Shown: in pieces, positions 50,705-62,363 of the stretch | Position numbering within the stretch: position 1 is the first letter of the stretch | How the letters are laid out: each line of letters starts with the position of its first letter | Assembly: GCA_032358255.1 (NCBI GenBank) | Contig: JAULBX010031813.1 | Location: 62,001 to 126,000, forward strand | DNA: 64,000 nucleotides | Direction: 5' to 3' | From: Heterotrichella gracilis | Lineage: Eukaryota > Sar > Xanthophyceae > Tribonematales > Xanthonemataceae | Notes under the pieces: generated by a model | Databases searched by the model: none | The model's input: only the letters and a program-made list of their open reading frames with translations | Told to the model about the DNA's origin: nothing | Position numbers and translations under genes: made by a program

Positions 50705-53700
50705 TCACTTGTGGTACACATAATACACACAGTCTCCGTGCTTCGTGCACTTGATGCTCCCGCTGCTAAAGGGCCGACCCGTGAACACGCGCCACTTGTC
50801 GCGCACCGCACCCTGCCACAGCACGTGGTTCAGAGAGGCCATGTCGCAATTGAACGCCCGCTGCTGCTCCACCCGAGGCTGTTTCGCATGTGACTGTTCC
50901 ACCTGTGCCTGCCCCGCTTGCTGCTGTGCCGCAGCGGCTTGCCTGGCCAGGTCTGGGTCATCCGATGGCTGGGCCACATCATGGAATGTGCCTGTTAATC
51001 TACCAAGAGAAATAAATTCAGAATCCACAGCCACAAGGGCTTTCGGCGCCGGCGCCCGAAAGGGGGGTGTCATGCCGTGCGCTCCTTGTGTGGCGTTGGA
51101 TTGCCCTGGCGGAGTGTGGATTCCAGCAAATGTGCACATGCTGGGCGCCTCCCCAGCGTACATGCACGCATGCTGCTGCTCCATGCGCTGGCAGATGTCC
51201 ACAAAGGCCGCCTGCACGGGTTTAACCTAAGGGTTTAACTTAAGGGTTTAGGGTTTAGGGTACAAATGAGGACCAATCAGGCCTGCGTGTACGAGTGCAT
51301 ACACTGCCCCAATCTCACCCCATAGCGGCTTGATTTTCGAAAATGTATCAAAGTTGTGTTTGTTTGTTTGCTATTATTTTAGAGGCATTCCGCTTGGGAT
51401 GGGACCACCCAAAGCTGTGAAACAGCACCATGCATGTGCTTTGCCATCAGAGCAATTGTGTCACAGGTCTGCTGAGGAGCCCTGCTATGGACAGTGCAGC
51501 CCTTGACAAGTTGACAGCACACTCACTCACATGGCTACATGGCGAGTGCACTGGCTACTTTATGATGCCAGACTGCAGCAAGCTAGCAAAAATGATGGTG
51601 AGGTTTGAGACGCACCATTGTGCCCCCCACCACGCCCGCATTATAAACCCTCCCAGCTCCCCTTCGTCCCGCTGCGGCGCCTCTCCCTGCCCCCAGCCTC
51701 TTTTACTCCCCCACCCCGTAGCACTCCACCACCTTGCGTGCCATCCAATCAGAGTCCTGTTGGGCGTTGGAGTACATAGGTTGAAACTGGAAAATAGACT
51801 ACAAATTTTAGATGAACAACTTTGACATTGGGATGAGAAATTGGGATCATCGATAAAAAAAGTTGGGTCAAGTAGAAATAAACAAGGGCTGCTTGGCGCA
51901 AGGCATTTGAGACTGAATGCTAATCTGGCTGTTTTGCTGGAACGCATGTAATCATGTAGACGTAAATTTGCGCCTCCAGGGCGTTGGTTGGCAAAGAGAC
52001 AAAGCGAGAAACAGGCAGAAACATCTGAGCGGAAAAATGGGATGCAGTTATTTTGTGTATTTATTCCAGCACCCAGCAGCAGCCCATGTCCCCACCTGCT
52101 GCGTGTTCACCCACAGTGCGTACTCCTGTGCCTGCTGGTGCATGAGCTGGAAGGGGTTGCGCGCCACCTGGGAGTCACTGGCGTCCATGTGGATCACGTA
52201 GCGAACCTGGGAGCCTGGGGGGCCAGGGGCAAGGGGGGCGCATTACAGGCAGGGTGGCTGGTCGCCTCCCCAGGACCTGGATGTAATTGGCAACCCCAGG
52301 CGGGGGTCATAGGCCCCCGGTCATTGCGCAGGGGGGGGGGGATGCGCCAGGTACTACACTGAGCCACTTGTTATTAAAAGGCAATATGAATACATTAGGC
52401 TGATGTGAAACCGCAGGACACTGCCTGCCATCATGCCATGTAACCCATCCTCAGTGCAATGCCATATATGCAACATTCCTTTCCCTTGCAGGCCTGCATG
52501 ATACAGGCCACAAGCATCATTAACAAGCTCGAATGCAAAGTAATCAATGCCAGTAATTCAATTTGAAATGACCCACCTGATGCCAGCAGCCACCGCCAGT
52601 ACACCCCCCAGCGCTCATCCACCATGGACCAACCAGGGTGCGCCAGCGCCACCTGTTGCACTTGCACAGGCCCCAGGCGCAGCCTCCGCACAACCCCATG
52701 CGACAACCCATCATGAAACAGCACCGCTGGCAGGGTAAGCTTGATGACCGATGTCCACCACCTGATGATGTACATGAATAATATAAATAAATAGATATAA
52801 ATAAATAAATGTAAACAAATCAATAAATATACATATAAATAAATAAATAAATAAATGAATATATTAATGAATGAATGGATAAACAAATATGTCCACCACC
52901 TGATGATGTACATGGTGTCCTCGGGGCGGACCCAGCCGGGGTGGTGGTAGCAGTAGTGGGGATCCACCCGGGTGAAAAAATAGGTGGAGAGGATGACGCC
53001 TGGTGCATTCACAGCTGCCATTGGGGTACTGAATACGTACTCCCCCTGTTGTACCTGGGGGTGTTGAGACGCATCTCTGCTGGTGTCCTGGAAACTCTGC
53101 CTCCGTTCATTTTGGCTTGTGTTGCTGCGTGAGATGGGCCTGGGTGGAGCCTCAGAGGACTTTGAGTTGTGGAGCGCGCTGGAATCTCCAATTGGATTGT
53201 GTTGAACTTCCTCGTTCATTGCAGCCGCGCTGGTCCCTCCCTGGCTTGCAATTGCTCCTAGACTCCGGCGGCTCTTCTGAGTAGAGTGACCTGAGTGCAT
53301 GCACCTGCTGACTATGATGGCAGCAAGCCTGCAAAAGGTCTGGTGGTCGGGGAATCCCAGCTGAGTGGGCTGGTACCCCTGTAAACCCCTCAACTGCACC
53401 ATCAGCCCCGCCAGCCTGCCAGCTGTCACTGCTAGCGTGCTGTTGCCGTGGCCAGCACTCCTCAACTGCAGCTCGAATGCACTGTCGCCAGGTGGCAGCG
53501 ATGAGTGGAGCTGCTCCAGTGCCTGTGTGCTCAGCCCAAGCAGGTACTCCCTGGTGATGGCCTCTACAAGCTGGGCTCCTGTACAGGCACCCAGTGGCGA
53601 TGGCTGGGATAGGGCTAAAGCAGTTTCTTCCAATTTGAAAGGCGCAGTTGTGCTTTGCGCAGTCGCTGAGTGCGCACCCTCATAAATCACATCAGGATCG

Positions 53701-54002
53701 TCCGCCGCTGATGTAGTAAAATCGTTGGCTTCCCGGTTCTGCCCCCATGACGCGGCGCCCATGCTACCCTTTGCCGCAGCGCTCCACGCCACACTGGGTC
53801 CCTCCCTTGTCATGGTACTATCATACCCAACCTCCCCCTGCATCACATGGGTCATGGCGCCCACATGCTGGTGGTGCATGAGCTGACCCGCCTGGATGGC
53901 TGATGCCAGCTGCCTCTGGCGCAGCCAATTGCTGACTTCCACCACCAGTAGTGCTGTCACTAAGGCGCATGTGAGAACCCTCCGCAAGGGTTTTGAACCC
54001 AT
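50705..54002 (-). CDS. Type II membrane protein, glycosyltransferase-like
   Basis: 637 aa, four exons: 54002-52900, 52761-52577, 52214-52096, 51211-50705; total 1914 nt in frame. ATG 54002 gives a short basic N-terminus (MGSKPLRR) and one hydrophobic segment (LTCALVTALLVVEV), a type II signal anchor of the Golgi kind, then a ~250-residue Ser/Gln-rich stem. The compact domain starts at about 330: STPMAAVNAPGVILSTYFFT, DPHYCYHHPGW, TSVIKLTLPAVLFHDGLS, WSMVDERWGVYWRWLLA, VRYVIHMDASDSQVARNPFQ. The pattern 'hydrophobic strand + D-x-S-D + NPF' resembles the metal-binding DxD strand of nucleotide-sugar transferases, but this is inference. Intron 1 is framed by a 26-bp direct repeat and, if retained, adds 46 codons without a stop. 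Intron 3 holds telomere-unit repeats near its acceptor. Confidence 0.72.
52751..52914. repeat. 26-bp direct repeats framing an intron filled with AT-rich tetramers
   Basis: The 26 bases at 52751-52776 recur exactly at 52889-52914, 138 bp apart. Between them lie (AAAT)n-type tetramer repeats. On the coding (minus) strand each copy reads ...CATCATCAG|GTGG...; the first copy serves as donor and the second as acceptor of intron 1 of the membrane-protein gene. Confidence 0.93.
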
Positions 54003-55860
54003 GCGCAGGGGAAACAGTGTGGGGAGTAGGTGGGCTGGAGGGCAATGCCTGCACAGTTGCGTCAAGGGCTTGCTCCCTGAATGGGGAGAGAATACCGGAC
54101 CTCCCATGCTTGCATGGTGTGCAACTGCGGATCCACCATCCATCACACAGCGCCACTGCTGCCCCTTGCGCACTGGCGTAAATGCGCTGCATGCCGCCTC
54201 AGGAGAGTCTTGACGTACTTGAAGCTGGTCATTAGCGCAACCAGTGATGGCACACTAGCCTGCAGGATACAGCATCAATGTCAAGCTGGCTACCTCGTGG
54301 TCCATGCGAAACAGGCCCTGACAGCAGCTCCACACACACTGTGCCGTGTGCTGTGCCTGTGCGCAACCCATATGTGTGCATCAAGGCATATCATGCTACC
54401 AGTGAGGCACTTGTGATTGCTCCATGGATGCATCAAATGCAGCCTGGAATTCCATGGTGCACCTTTACGCACACAGCAAATGCAATTTCCATTTTTTAGT
54501 TCACTGTTAGTGTGTGGCGCACTTCAAGTGGAGGCCCTTCCTTTCCCTATCAGGTACTCCTATCAATGTACACTCTTACCAGTGCGGAAAGTGCGTTTTT
54601 GCACAGTGCCTACAAACCAACGGTTATTGCTGCTGATCACTTACTGGCCCAGGGGTTAACCCACGGTGCAGCCGCTTAGGCTCAGCTGCAGACTTGTGCA
54701 ATCTGTAGACTATTGAGTACCCTGTAGGTTGCGGTGGGCCCTCTGATATTATCCAAAGTTTGCCGCAACGTTGCTTTGGGCCACTGGTCGGGCCACTGGT
54801 GCACTGTGTGGTCAACGAGACAGTCACTGGGCAGTCAATCAGAGATATTGCCAACTGTCACAGCCAAAGAGTGCTTACACTCAGTCACTGCAGTGTAGCC
54901 CTAACGAGGGCGTATACTATCATTTCAAGGCTTGCAACGTATACTAGGCGCCATTCGAATTCGCAACAGCACGAAAGAGGAGAGTCCAATACCTATGCGG
55001 CATATGCATGCAAAGCGTCGCTGAGTACGTGCAGCAGCTGCCCTGTCCGGCGTTCACCCAATCAAGGTTCACACCTGAGCGACCCTGTCAACAGGACGTC
55101 GGCTAGTAGAACACTTGCGAAGGTGGTAGACAGGCACATCGAGTCTTCAAGGCCCTTGATACGACCCAAAAGTTTGCTTCTGGAGATCACGCCGTGCGGC
55201 CCACGGTTTCCATGCGATCGCCAGGAGATATAATACTGCTCGTGACCCTAAATCCCTAACCCTAGTAGGGTCCGACCAAGTCATGGGTAGGGTTTAGACA
55301 AGCACTTGTCGACTATCTACTCTACTCTATGCGATTACCGCAAACGAATTTATGTCAATCTGATCAGTGAATGAACAGCACTCTAGCAGGTAAAGAAATA
55401 GCTCTGCCACCTACAAATTGAACTAGTCAACATGCATATGGACATGCTTTGAAGGCCCTTGAAAAACTGGACAATGCTGACACAGTGCCAATATCAGTAC
55501 ACATACATATTATCATGGTAGTGTAGCCCTATGTGGCAACCAAGTCTGGCAACGTGGTGCTGCATGATCCACTATGCGCCGAGGATTACCTACCATTACC
55601 CTGTGCAGCAAGATCTCCACCCCCAGGAGCAGCTGCATGCCAAGGCTTGACCCTGATTGCACCCTCCACGGCCATCTTGTGGTATCCCCTGCACCGATAC
55701 CCTGCCTCCCCTGGTACCATACTGTGCGTACTACCGTGCCTACCCTCCCCATGCCTACTACCGGTTTTGTGCCTCCCCTGCAGCAGCTCCATCAACAGGG
55801 CTTCATGTTCACTCATGGATTGGCAAGGTGATTGGCAGAGTGCATGCCATGGGCCATCCT
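54003..55860. other. Intergenic region
   Basis: 1.86 kb upstream of the type II membrane-protein gene. A minus-strand block at about 54190-54265 (SLVALMTSFKYVKTLLRRH, preceded by CTGCAG) could be an untranslated or alternative first exon. A short run of telomere-like units occurs at about 55250-55300. Confidence 0.4.
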
Positions 55861-58800
55861 TCAGTATGACGCCAGCGCCTTGTCATCAGCCAACCCGGTG
55901 GGTTGGCCAAACTCATCCTGTGGCGGTCAGGAGGGCTGTCAATCATTGCCTAAACTATGCGCGCAATGGCCTGCGCTGGCTTCCAACACAGCGCTGGACT
56001 TGCGCAAAACGCGCAGGCACTTGGGAAAGGCAAGCAAGCAGGAGGAAATTGAAGAGCAAGATCAGCCATTGTACTGACAGTACCAGGATATAAGTGCATG
56101 GCACTGCAAGGCTGCCTACAAAGCTGCCCGCAACATGGGCAACACCGCACGGCAACAGCACACATTGTGATAGCAACAACGGGATCAAGCCGTGTCCTCA
56201 CCTGACGTGCCACTGCATAGCAGAGGTGCGTGTCAAAGAGCCATTTATGAAGAGCAGGCAGTGTGGATAGGCTCGCTGCGTTCTTCAGCCAGCTCTGCAC
56301 CGACACCGCACAAATGATTGAAACCCATTTGCCCACAACAATTGCGGGACACATCCTTCTTGCAGTCTTGTGCAGTGTTCAATGCATCATTAGCGATTGC
56401 TCTTCCGGCTTGAAAGGACTTTTTTAAATTGCAGTTGAGTCAGGCAATGGCAATAACATATGCGATATTCTAAGGCTTGTGGTGGCGTATTTGAAATACA
56501 AACTTTGCAATATTATAGGATCTCAAGGTTTGATTTCTATTCCTGCTACAACGGTAAGCAAGCACCAGGTGTGACTTTGGGCAGTATGTGTGCCAACAGG
56601 GAGGGCGTGTGTACCTGTGTTGACTTCATTTCCCGCTCAATGCGAGCCTCCAGCACATCATCTAGAAACAGGCTTTCATCGTGGACAGAATGGTAGTCCA
56701 ATGCAAACCTGCATAGCCCACAGTAGATTAACCCCTCAATGAAGTATCAGCATGACTCACTGGACGTTACTTAGTAAAATACTTGGGCGCCATTTGGCTA
56801 CTTTGAAGTAAATAAAGTAGCTAGCCAATTTGAATGAACCCCAATTCAATGATACCTCTAATCACCATACTTGCCGCTTGGGTTTTCTTGTCAACCCTTT
56901 CGCTCCTAATCACCTATATTTGGTTGCCAGTGGATGCAGCAACAGCTACAGCATAGACTCGCCCCAAGCAAATGATACTACTGGGACTGCATCAGCACGC
57001 ACCAGGTAGGGTCTGAAAACACTGAGCTTCCAGCCACCATGAAGCAGTGCTCAAAGATGGCCTGGCTCCTCGGCATGTGGAAGGCGCTGGTGATCACCGC
57101 AAAGGATCTGCACAGGGGGACACATCATGGGGCATTCAAGGGGCCAATGCGCATGTGGGTGACGTACGGTGGCACATAAGAAATTGCGAGAAGTCATATT
57201 GGACAGGAGTGAGAATGCTCTCCTCTTTGCCACTCCTCTGCCTGTACCAATGCGCTTGTCCGATGACAGGCAGCAAACCATGTCTTTTTCCCTTTGTAGT
57301 CTGATTTCATTGTCAATCGATTTATTAGATTATTCCCTTCATTTTCTTTTAGAGAGACCATGCTGGTTTTGCATTACAAAACAAGGCATTTAAAGTTACG
57401 AGCAAGACTCCCATGCAGAGCATTGGCATCTGCGTAGCATTGTGCAGGAACAAGTCAATATAACCACGCAACAGATCCTCGTCAAAGCACCATTACCATT
57501 CACACACACTCACCTCCAGCCGCTGGGTATTGCATGGGAGGTGGCGGCAAAGTAGCCGTTGCCAACCGTGTCATAGGACGCAGTTTCCTTCAGCACATCA
57601 AACTTGTCCACCCCCTGCACGCACCAGTACAGCATTGACATAACAGCATTGGTACGGTGATGTCCAACTTCACCAGAACCCAAGTACCTCCCGCTGGCGT
57701 AGCGGTGCATCGCCATGCCTGGCGCATCTCCCAGCTCAGTCAACTGCAGTGGGATGCATCACAATATCAACTGCAGTGATAGACACTGCATGCTGTCATC
57801 CGCTCCTATAGATAAACGCAGCTGCATACAAACCCTAAATCCTACACCCTTAAGTATGCAGCTGCTCTGTTCCATAGCAGTGGGACGCACCACAATGCTG
57901 TGACCCAATGCTGCCACCTGGGCAGGAAATCCCTGTGCGCAAAGATGCGTCAAAATGGCAGCGCATTTACCTTTGCCATGAGATAGGAGGCCATGCTGGT
58001 TGCTTCATGAATGATGTAGCCATTGGGGTTGAGCACGGTGGGCCGGTGAGGGGTGCCGCCACCCACGCACACGATTGGGCAGGGGCCACCTGCACAGCCA
58101 CCACGCCTTGGTTTCGATACACGTCACATGTGCACCAAATGTGCTTGATTATTGGGAAAAGCATAAGTGTGCACCAATGAGCGAGCTAAGCCAGCATGCC
58201 AACAACTGGCTGAGGATGCCTTGTATGATAACTGCTTTTGCACCGTTGACGGGTGCTGCACAGCAGGTGGTTGTGGGGGGGATGGCGGTCCAAAGGTGCT
58301 ATGTGTTAGAGGTGAATTACGTGCGGTATGTATGGGCATGCCGTCGCACCCTGCAACTTCTGGACCTCGATCGCCCCTTCCAGCCTCCGGTGCACCCACT
58401 CCGGCAGAGAACCATCTTCTTTGATACCACCTGGCAGCAATCGCAGTGGAGTCAGTGAAAGGGGGTCCCCTTTGTAAACGTACACGATACCATGCATTGC
58501 CTTGCCTGGCCTGGCACACTGCACTGCGATTTTGAAGTCACCAAGATAATTGGAAGGACAACATAACCCAGAGAGTCTGACTTTGTGCCTTGTTGCTTTA
58601 AATGCAGCTAGAGTTGGTAACCCACCTCCAAGCACAAAGATGGCTTGGTACGTAGAAGCAATCTCCGTCTGTGTTGTCTCAAGCCACGACCGTGCCTTTG
58701 AACCGTTGGTTGCACCGTTGGAAAAAGGCTGACTGCACGTGATCAGCAGCCTTCGTGCAGGATGGTGGAGGGCTGGTGATGATCTAGTTCGGCATGTTTG

Positions 58801-58884
58801 GAAGCGGTTGGGACCCAACCGAGCAGGCTGTGTCCAGTGCAGTTTGGAGCAAGTGCCAACACACGAACGCAGTAAAGACCGCAT
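55861..58884 (-). CDS. DUF218 (YdcF/SanA/ElyC-like) protein, probably organelle-targeted
   Basis: 302 aa, eight exons: 58884-58626, 58430-58350, 58089-57971, 57614-57514, 57107-57003, 56708-56615, 56294-56202, 55917-55861; total 909 nt in frame. DUF218 is a Rossmann-like domain of bacterial envelope proteins with a conserved plant branch of unknown activity. Visible in order: QAIFVLGGGIKEDGSLPEWV, CVGGGTPHRPTVLNPNGY, IHEATSMASYLM, KETASYDTVGNGYFA, VITSAFHMPRSQAIFEHCF, VLEARIEREMKS, LHKWLFDTHLCYAVA and a final LASY; these match the plant proteins (ESTS..YLIE, SSYDTIGNAFFA, VITSEFHMPRTKAIFEW). The Glu/His/Arg-rich motifs cluster as in an active site. The first ~60 residues are Arg/Ser/Thr-rich without acids, a likely transit peptide. 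Confidence 0.9.
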
Positions 58885-59487
58885 ATGTCACAGCCTGGTA
58901 TTGTCCTCGTGTCTTAAGAGGCAGAAAGCCTGGTGCTCCTGTGTACACCCACGAGGAATATACTCCTTATGGCAAGCGTGGACGCCTATACCTGGCACTG
59001 CTTGGGCTTGGAGATGGGCTTCACATAAACTGAGGACACAAGCCGTCGCCCATCACGTTTTGAACCGTGTTGCACAACGACACAATGCATGCATGCATAT
59101 GCAAACAGTGCCCTAATTTAGGGTTTCAAGGATTGGTTTCCAGATGAGTTTTCTCAAACTACGATGCTACCAGCTTCTTGAGGGTGGCCCTGTCACGCGC
59201 TGAGAGTCCTAGATTAGGCCATGCATGATGGACATACTGCACTTACACAAACACAGGAACATGTGCCATGTGGCTGCCCAGATCGGCGGCGATGTCACCA
59301 GCGCCACCACACCAGCTTGCTGAACACGTGCTTCACGCAGCAGCTTGGCCTGCCTTTCATAAACAACACACAATGATACACACCACACTATCTAGCAGTA
59401 ATCAGATTGTAAACAAGAGCCCCAACACGCATAAATTTTGACAGCACCCTTTGCCCAAGGGCGTACGCATCGTGGGTGTGCCAACGT
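58885..59487. other. Short region between the DUF218 and HACD genes
   Basis: Promoter side of the DUF218 gene and 3' UTR of the dehydratase gene. It contains a TGCATGCATGCATATGCA motif at 59085-59102. Two coding-like blocks on the minus strand (59345-59241 and 59236-59159) could not be joined by a legal intron. Confidence 0.4.
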
Positions 59488-60779
59488 CTACTGCTGCTTG
59501 GGCTTGCTGGCCAGAACCTTCTTCCTTTGTTTTAGCATGTAGCTGTACAGCACGGGAAGTCCTGCAATACACCCACAACGCCGTCAACAGAGCCTCGTGG
59601 GCCTCCCTTGTGCAAACCACATACCACATACATCTCTTCGCATACAGGACGGCACATGACTCCAGTTGCTTACCTGGAATGTACAGCATGCAGATCAAGT
59701 AGGTTGCCCACTCGTAGCTGAACGCAAAGTTGAGGGCGTTTGGCATCGCCACGCTGTATGGTGTGTGCTGGCGGATGTATGGCAGCGCTAGCCACACCAT
59801 GGCCAGCTCACTCGACACCCCCAGGGGGTACAATACGATGAACCCGGTGTAGCGAAGCCACGTTGACAGGTATGGAGTAGAACCCAACTCCTGCAGTCAA
59901 GTAAACGTCGTTGTTTCTTCACAGGCGGACAGACACACTGGCTATGTTGCAGGGACTGGCGCTATGTGTGTCTGCAAGCCATGGGCGATGGCAAGGGTGC
60001 AGTAGCGGCGCACCTTGAACGCATAGAAGCTGTAGCGGGTGACTTCACTGATGCCCCATGCCGTCAGCAGGGTAGCCAGATTGAGGCTCAGGGACACCCC
60101 CCCGATGCTCAGCAACTGTACGCACTTCTGTGTGGTACTGGCTAGGTCCAGCATAATGACGCCCCACAGTATCCAAACGCGGGAGAACACTTGGACGACT
60201 GCAAGAGACAACTACCATGTAGGGTGGCAAGCACACTAACTTAGGAAATACAGTGCTCATAGTTGTGGTCAAACAAGGTCCAGAGGTTGTGTGCTCACTC
60301 ACCGGTCATGATCACTGGGGACTTGACCAACCCAATGGCGCTGTGTACTATCTGCAACACAATCGTTGGTGAACCCAGTGGGCCACATTGCAGCACGTTG
60401 CAGTAGTGCAGCAACAAAAATGCTCACCTCCAACACCGCTGCAGTCTGGCATATCTTCAAGGGCGTTGCCACTTTCTGAGGGCGGGAATGCGATAGTTCA
60501 GTAATAGTATCAAGACACCAAGGGCAGTTAACAACGCTCAAGCACTGCACAATGATAAGCATATTGGATTACCTCCCATAGCGTGGGCGCCCAGTTGCCA
60601 CCCGCTACTGACTGTGCAGTGAGATAGGTCACATAGCCCCTGCACCACCACAATCACTGTTTGTTGAGAACTCACAACTCCCAGCCTTGTGGGCGACTCA
60701 GGACCAACAGGCTTGAACTATGTGCGTACCAAGCCAGCGTCTGGATAATGTTGTACGCCAGCAGGTAGCTCGACCTCGC
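59488..60779 (-). CDS. Very-long-chain 3-hydroxyacyl-CoA dehydratase (PTPLA/PASTICCINO2 family), first exon missing
   Basis: ER membrane enzyme that dehydrates 3-hydroxyacyl-CoA, the third step of very-long-chain fatty acid elongation. Seven exons: 60779-60730, 60639-60573, 60475-60428, 60351-60303, 60198-60014, 59890-59674, 59561-59488; 229 codons plus stop, in frame. Family blocks: SSYLLAYNIIQTLAW, LKICQTAAVLE, IGLVKSPVIMT, QVFSRVWILWGV, WGISEVTRYSFYAFK (catalytic Tyr), WLRYTGFIVLYPLGVSSELA (catalytic Glu), YSVAMPNALNFAFSYEW, LYSYMLKQRKKVL with a lysine-rich ER-retrieval-like tail. Plant PAS2 is about 221 aa, so only a very short N-terminal piece can be missing. The start codon must lie on an upstream exon, since no in-frame ATG precedes the acceptor at 60780. 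Confidence 0.94.
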
Positions 60780-61456
60780 CTGCACAGCATTGGTAGGGCT
60801 AACATTTTGACTGGCTCATGGCTGCATGCTTTTGGAATCTACTCAGCGTACCATTGAGGTGGTTTGCCCAAGAGCGCGTGAGTCACACGCCTACCAAGTT
60901 GACTGAACGGGTGCACAGGCCTGTCTGTTTAGCCATCCAACGTCATATATCTAGATGGATCCTATGCATGCCATGTCACAGTTTTCACATGCATGCCTTG
61001 CCATAGGCAGCCGTTTCTCGTTGGTACACAAGCGTGTGGTTGCTGTCACGCTTGAAAACTCCGGAAGTGCCTTGAATAACAGTTAGACGGCCTGCTTAGC
61101 AGGCCCTGCTATCACAATCTTTGGACTAGGGCACTTTTTGTGGGGACGGAAGAAATTGGAGACCATCGTAAAGCCGGCGCATCATGCATTGTTGCACTTT
61201 GCGTTTGCAAGGGTTTAAAGCAGACGAGCAAGCAGCTCAGTGGTGTGAAACCAACTTGTATCCACCCAGGTTGCTGTGACTCCTGCTGTGGCGTCGCGCC
61301 CTGCTCTTCCCTGTTTGCAGTGGATGGCACCACACTGAACGGTCTTTGCCTCAGTACCCACAGGACGTTTGTTGCTCCAGTTCTTTCACCCATAGAGCCA
61401 GGTCTGTGGGCCATCACACCACCTGCCCGTGACAGCAGCGTGATACCTGCCCTCCA
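60780..61456. promoter_or_regulatory. Divergent region between the dehydratase and SmD3 genes
   Basis: About 680 bases that must include the first exon and promoter of the dehydratase gene and the promoter of SmD3. No element was pinned down. Confidence 0.5.
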
Positions 61457-62363
61457 ATGACTTCAGCCAAAGGAATCGGGATCCCTGTCAAGCTGCTGCA
61501 CGAGTGCGAAGGTCACATCATCACGGTGCGTTGGCACTGGGCCTTGCAAGCCGTGCTTGCGCGGCTTTTGAAACAGCCAACAGCCTGATGCGATGAGGCG
61601 GAGGGTGACTGCGCTGCCCACCTGCCCACCAGGATGTATGCATGCATATGCACCACATATGCATGCGTTTCACACCCGTGCTGCTTCTGTCTAGGTCGAG
61701 CTAAAAAGTGGAGAGACATACAGAGGCGAGCTGCACGAGGCCGAAGATAATTGGAACGTTCAAGTGAAGAACGTAACAGCAACTGCCAAGGTAAGAGAAG
61801 CACACCGTTCGAACTCTGGCTAAGACACCGCAAGTGACGCACTATTGTGGCTGCTGGCCAACAGTGTGGGCATCAGTACGTTTGGGAGTCACAATCACTT
61901 TATTTTGCGTACACAGGATGGAAGAATATCTCATCTGGAGCACTTATACGTCCGGGGCAGTAGGATACGGTGCGTATCTCCACTGGATTGTGGCTCAGTA
62001 AACCCATCCTCAAACCCAGGCAGTGCGGTCTTAACCTGGTGTTTGACTGCTGCAGGTTTGTGATTGTTCCCGACATGCTCAAGAACGCACCCATGTTCAA
62101 GAGGATTGACCCCAAGTTCAAGGTAAAATGTGTCCCTTTTCTTGTTCGTGCCGGTGATTGGTTGCTTGGCCTAGGTCTGGATGGTGGGCGAGCCGGCCCA
62201 GTGTGTGGTTGGCCGCATTACTGTTGCACTCAGCTCGAGTGTGTGCGCTAACCCCTTGTGCCATGTGCAGGCCAAGAACTTCCCCATGGGCGTGGGAGGC
62301 AGAGGCAGGGCGGCCCAAGTGCGGGCATCCGCCTCAGTGAGGGGCAGGGGCAGGGGAGGGTAA
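61457..62363 (+). CDS. Small nuclear ribonucleoprotein SmD3
   Basis: Core Sm protein of the spliceosomal U1, U2, U4 and U5 snRNPs, 125 aa. Five exons: 61457-61525, 61695-61790, 61917-61969, 62056-62122, 62271-62363; total 378 nt in frame. Sm1 motif: GIPVKLLHECEGHIITVELK, GETYRGELHEAEDNWN; Sm2 motif: HLEHLYVRGSRIRFVIVPDM, then LKNAPMFK, all as in SmD3 and not D1 or D2. The C-terminus carries GRGRAA and a final RGRGRGG, a short RG tail of the type that is arginine-dimethylated. ATG 61457 is set by the family's short N-terminus. Confidence 0.97.

Noticed and set aside
52431-54173. Reading the first membrane-protein exon straight through the AT-rich stretch as coding
   Set aside because: The stretch would give a long Phe/Ile/Tyr/Leu run inside the catalytic-like domain, and good splice sites in the flanking repeats remove it cleanly; kept only as a possible retained intron.
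54760-55233. 157-aa plus-strand open frame
   Set aside because: No domain, no supporting splice signals, and it starts in a region otherwise lacking coding character.
57688-57743. Exon-like block (LTELGDAPGMAMHRYASG) within the DUF218 gene
   Set aside because: It is 56 nt and does not fit the phase; direct joining of 57971 to 57614 gives the family sequence (YLMAK-GVDKFDVLKETASYDT). It may be chance or a rarely used cassette.
59159-59345. Two coding-like minus-strand blocks (AKLLREARVQQAGVVALV and HAWPNLGLSARDRATLKKLV)
   Set aside because: The donor and acceptor between them would leave an intron of about 10 nt, and no upstream exon or start was found.
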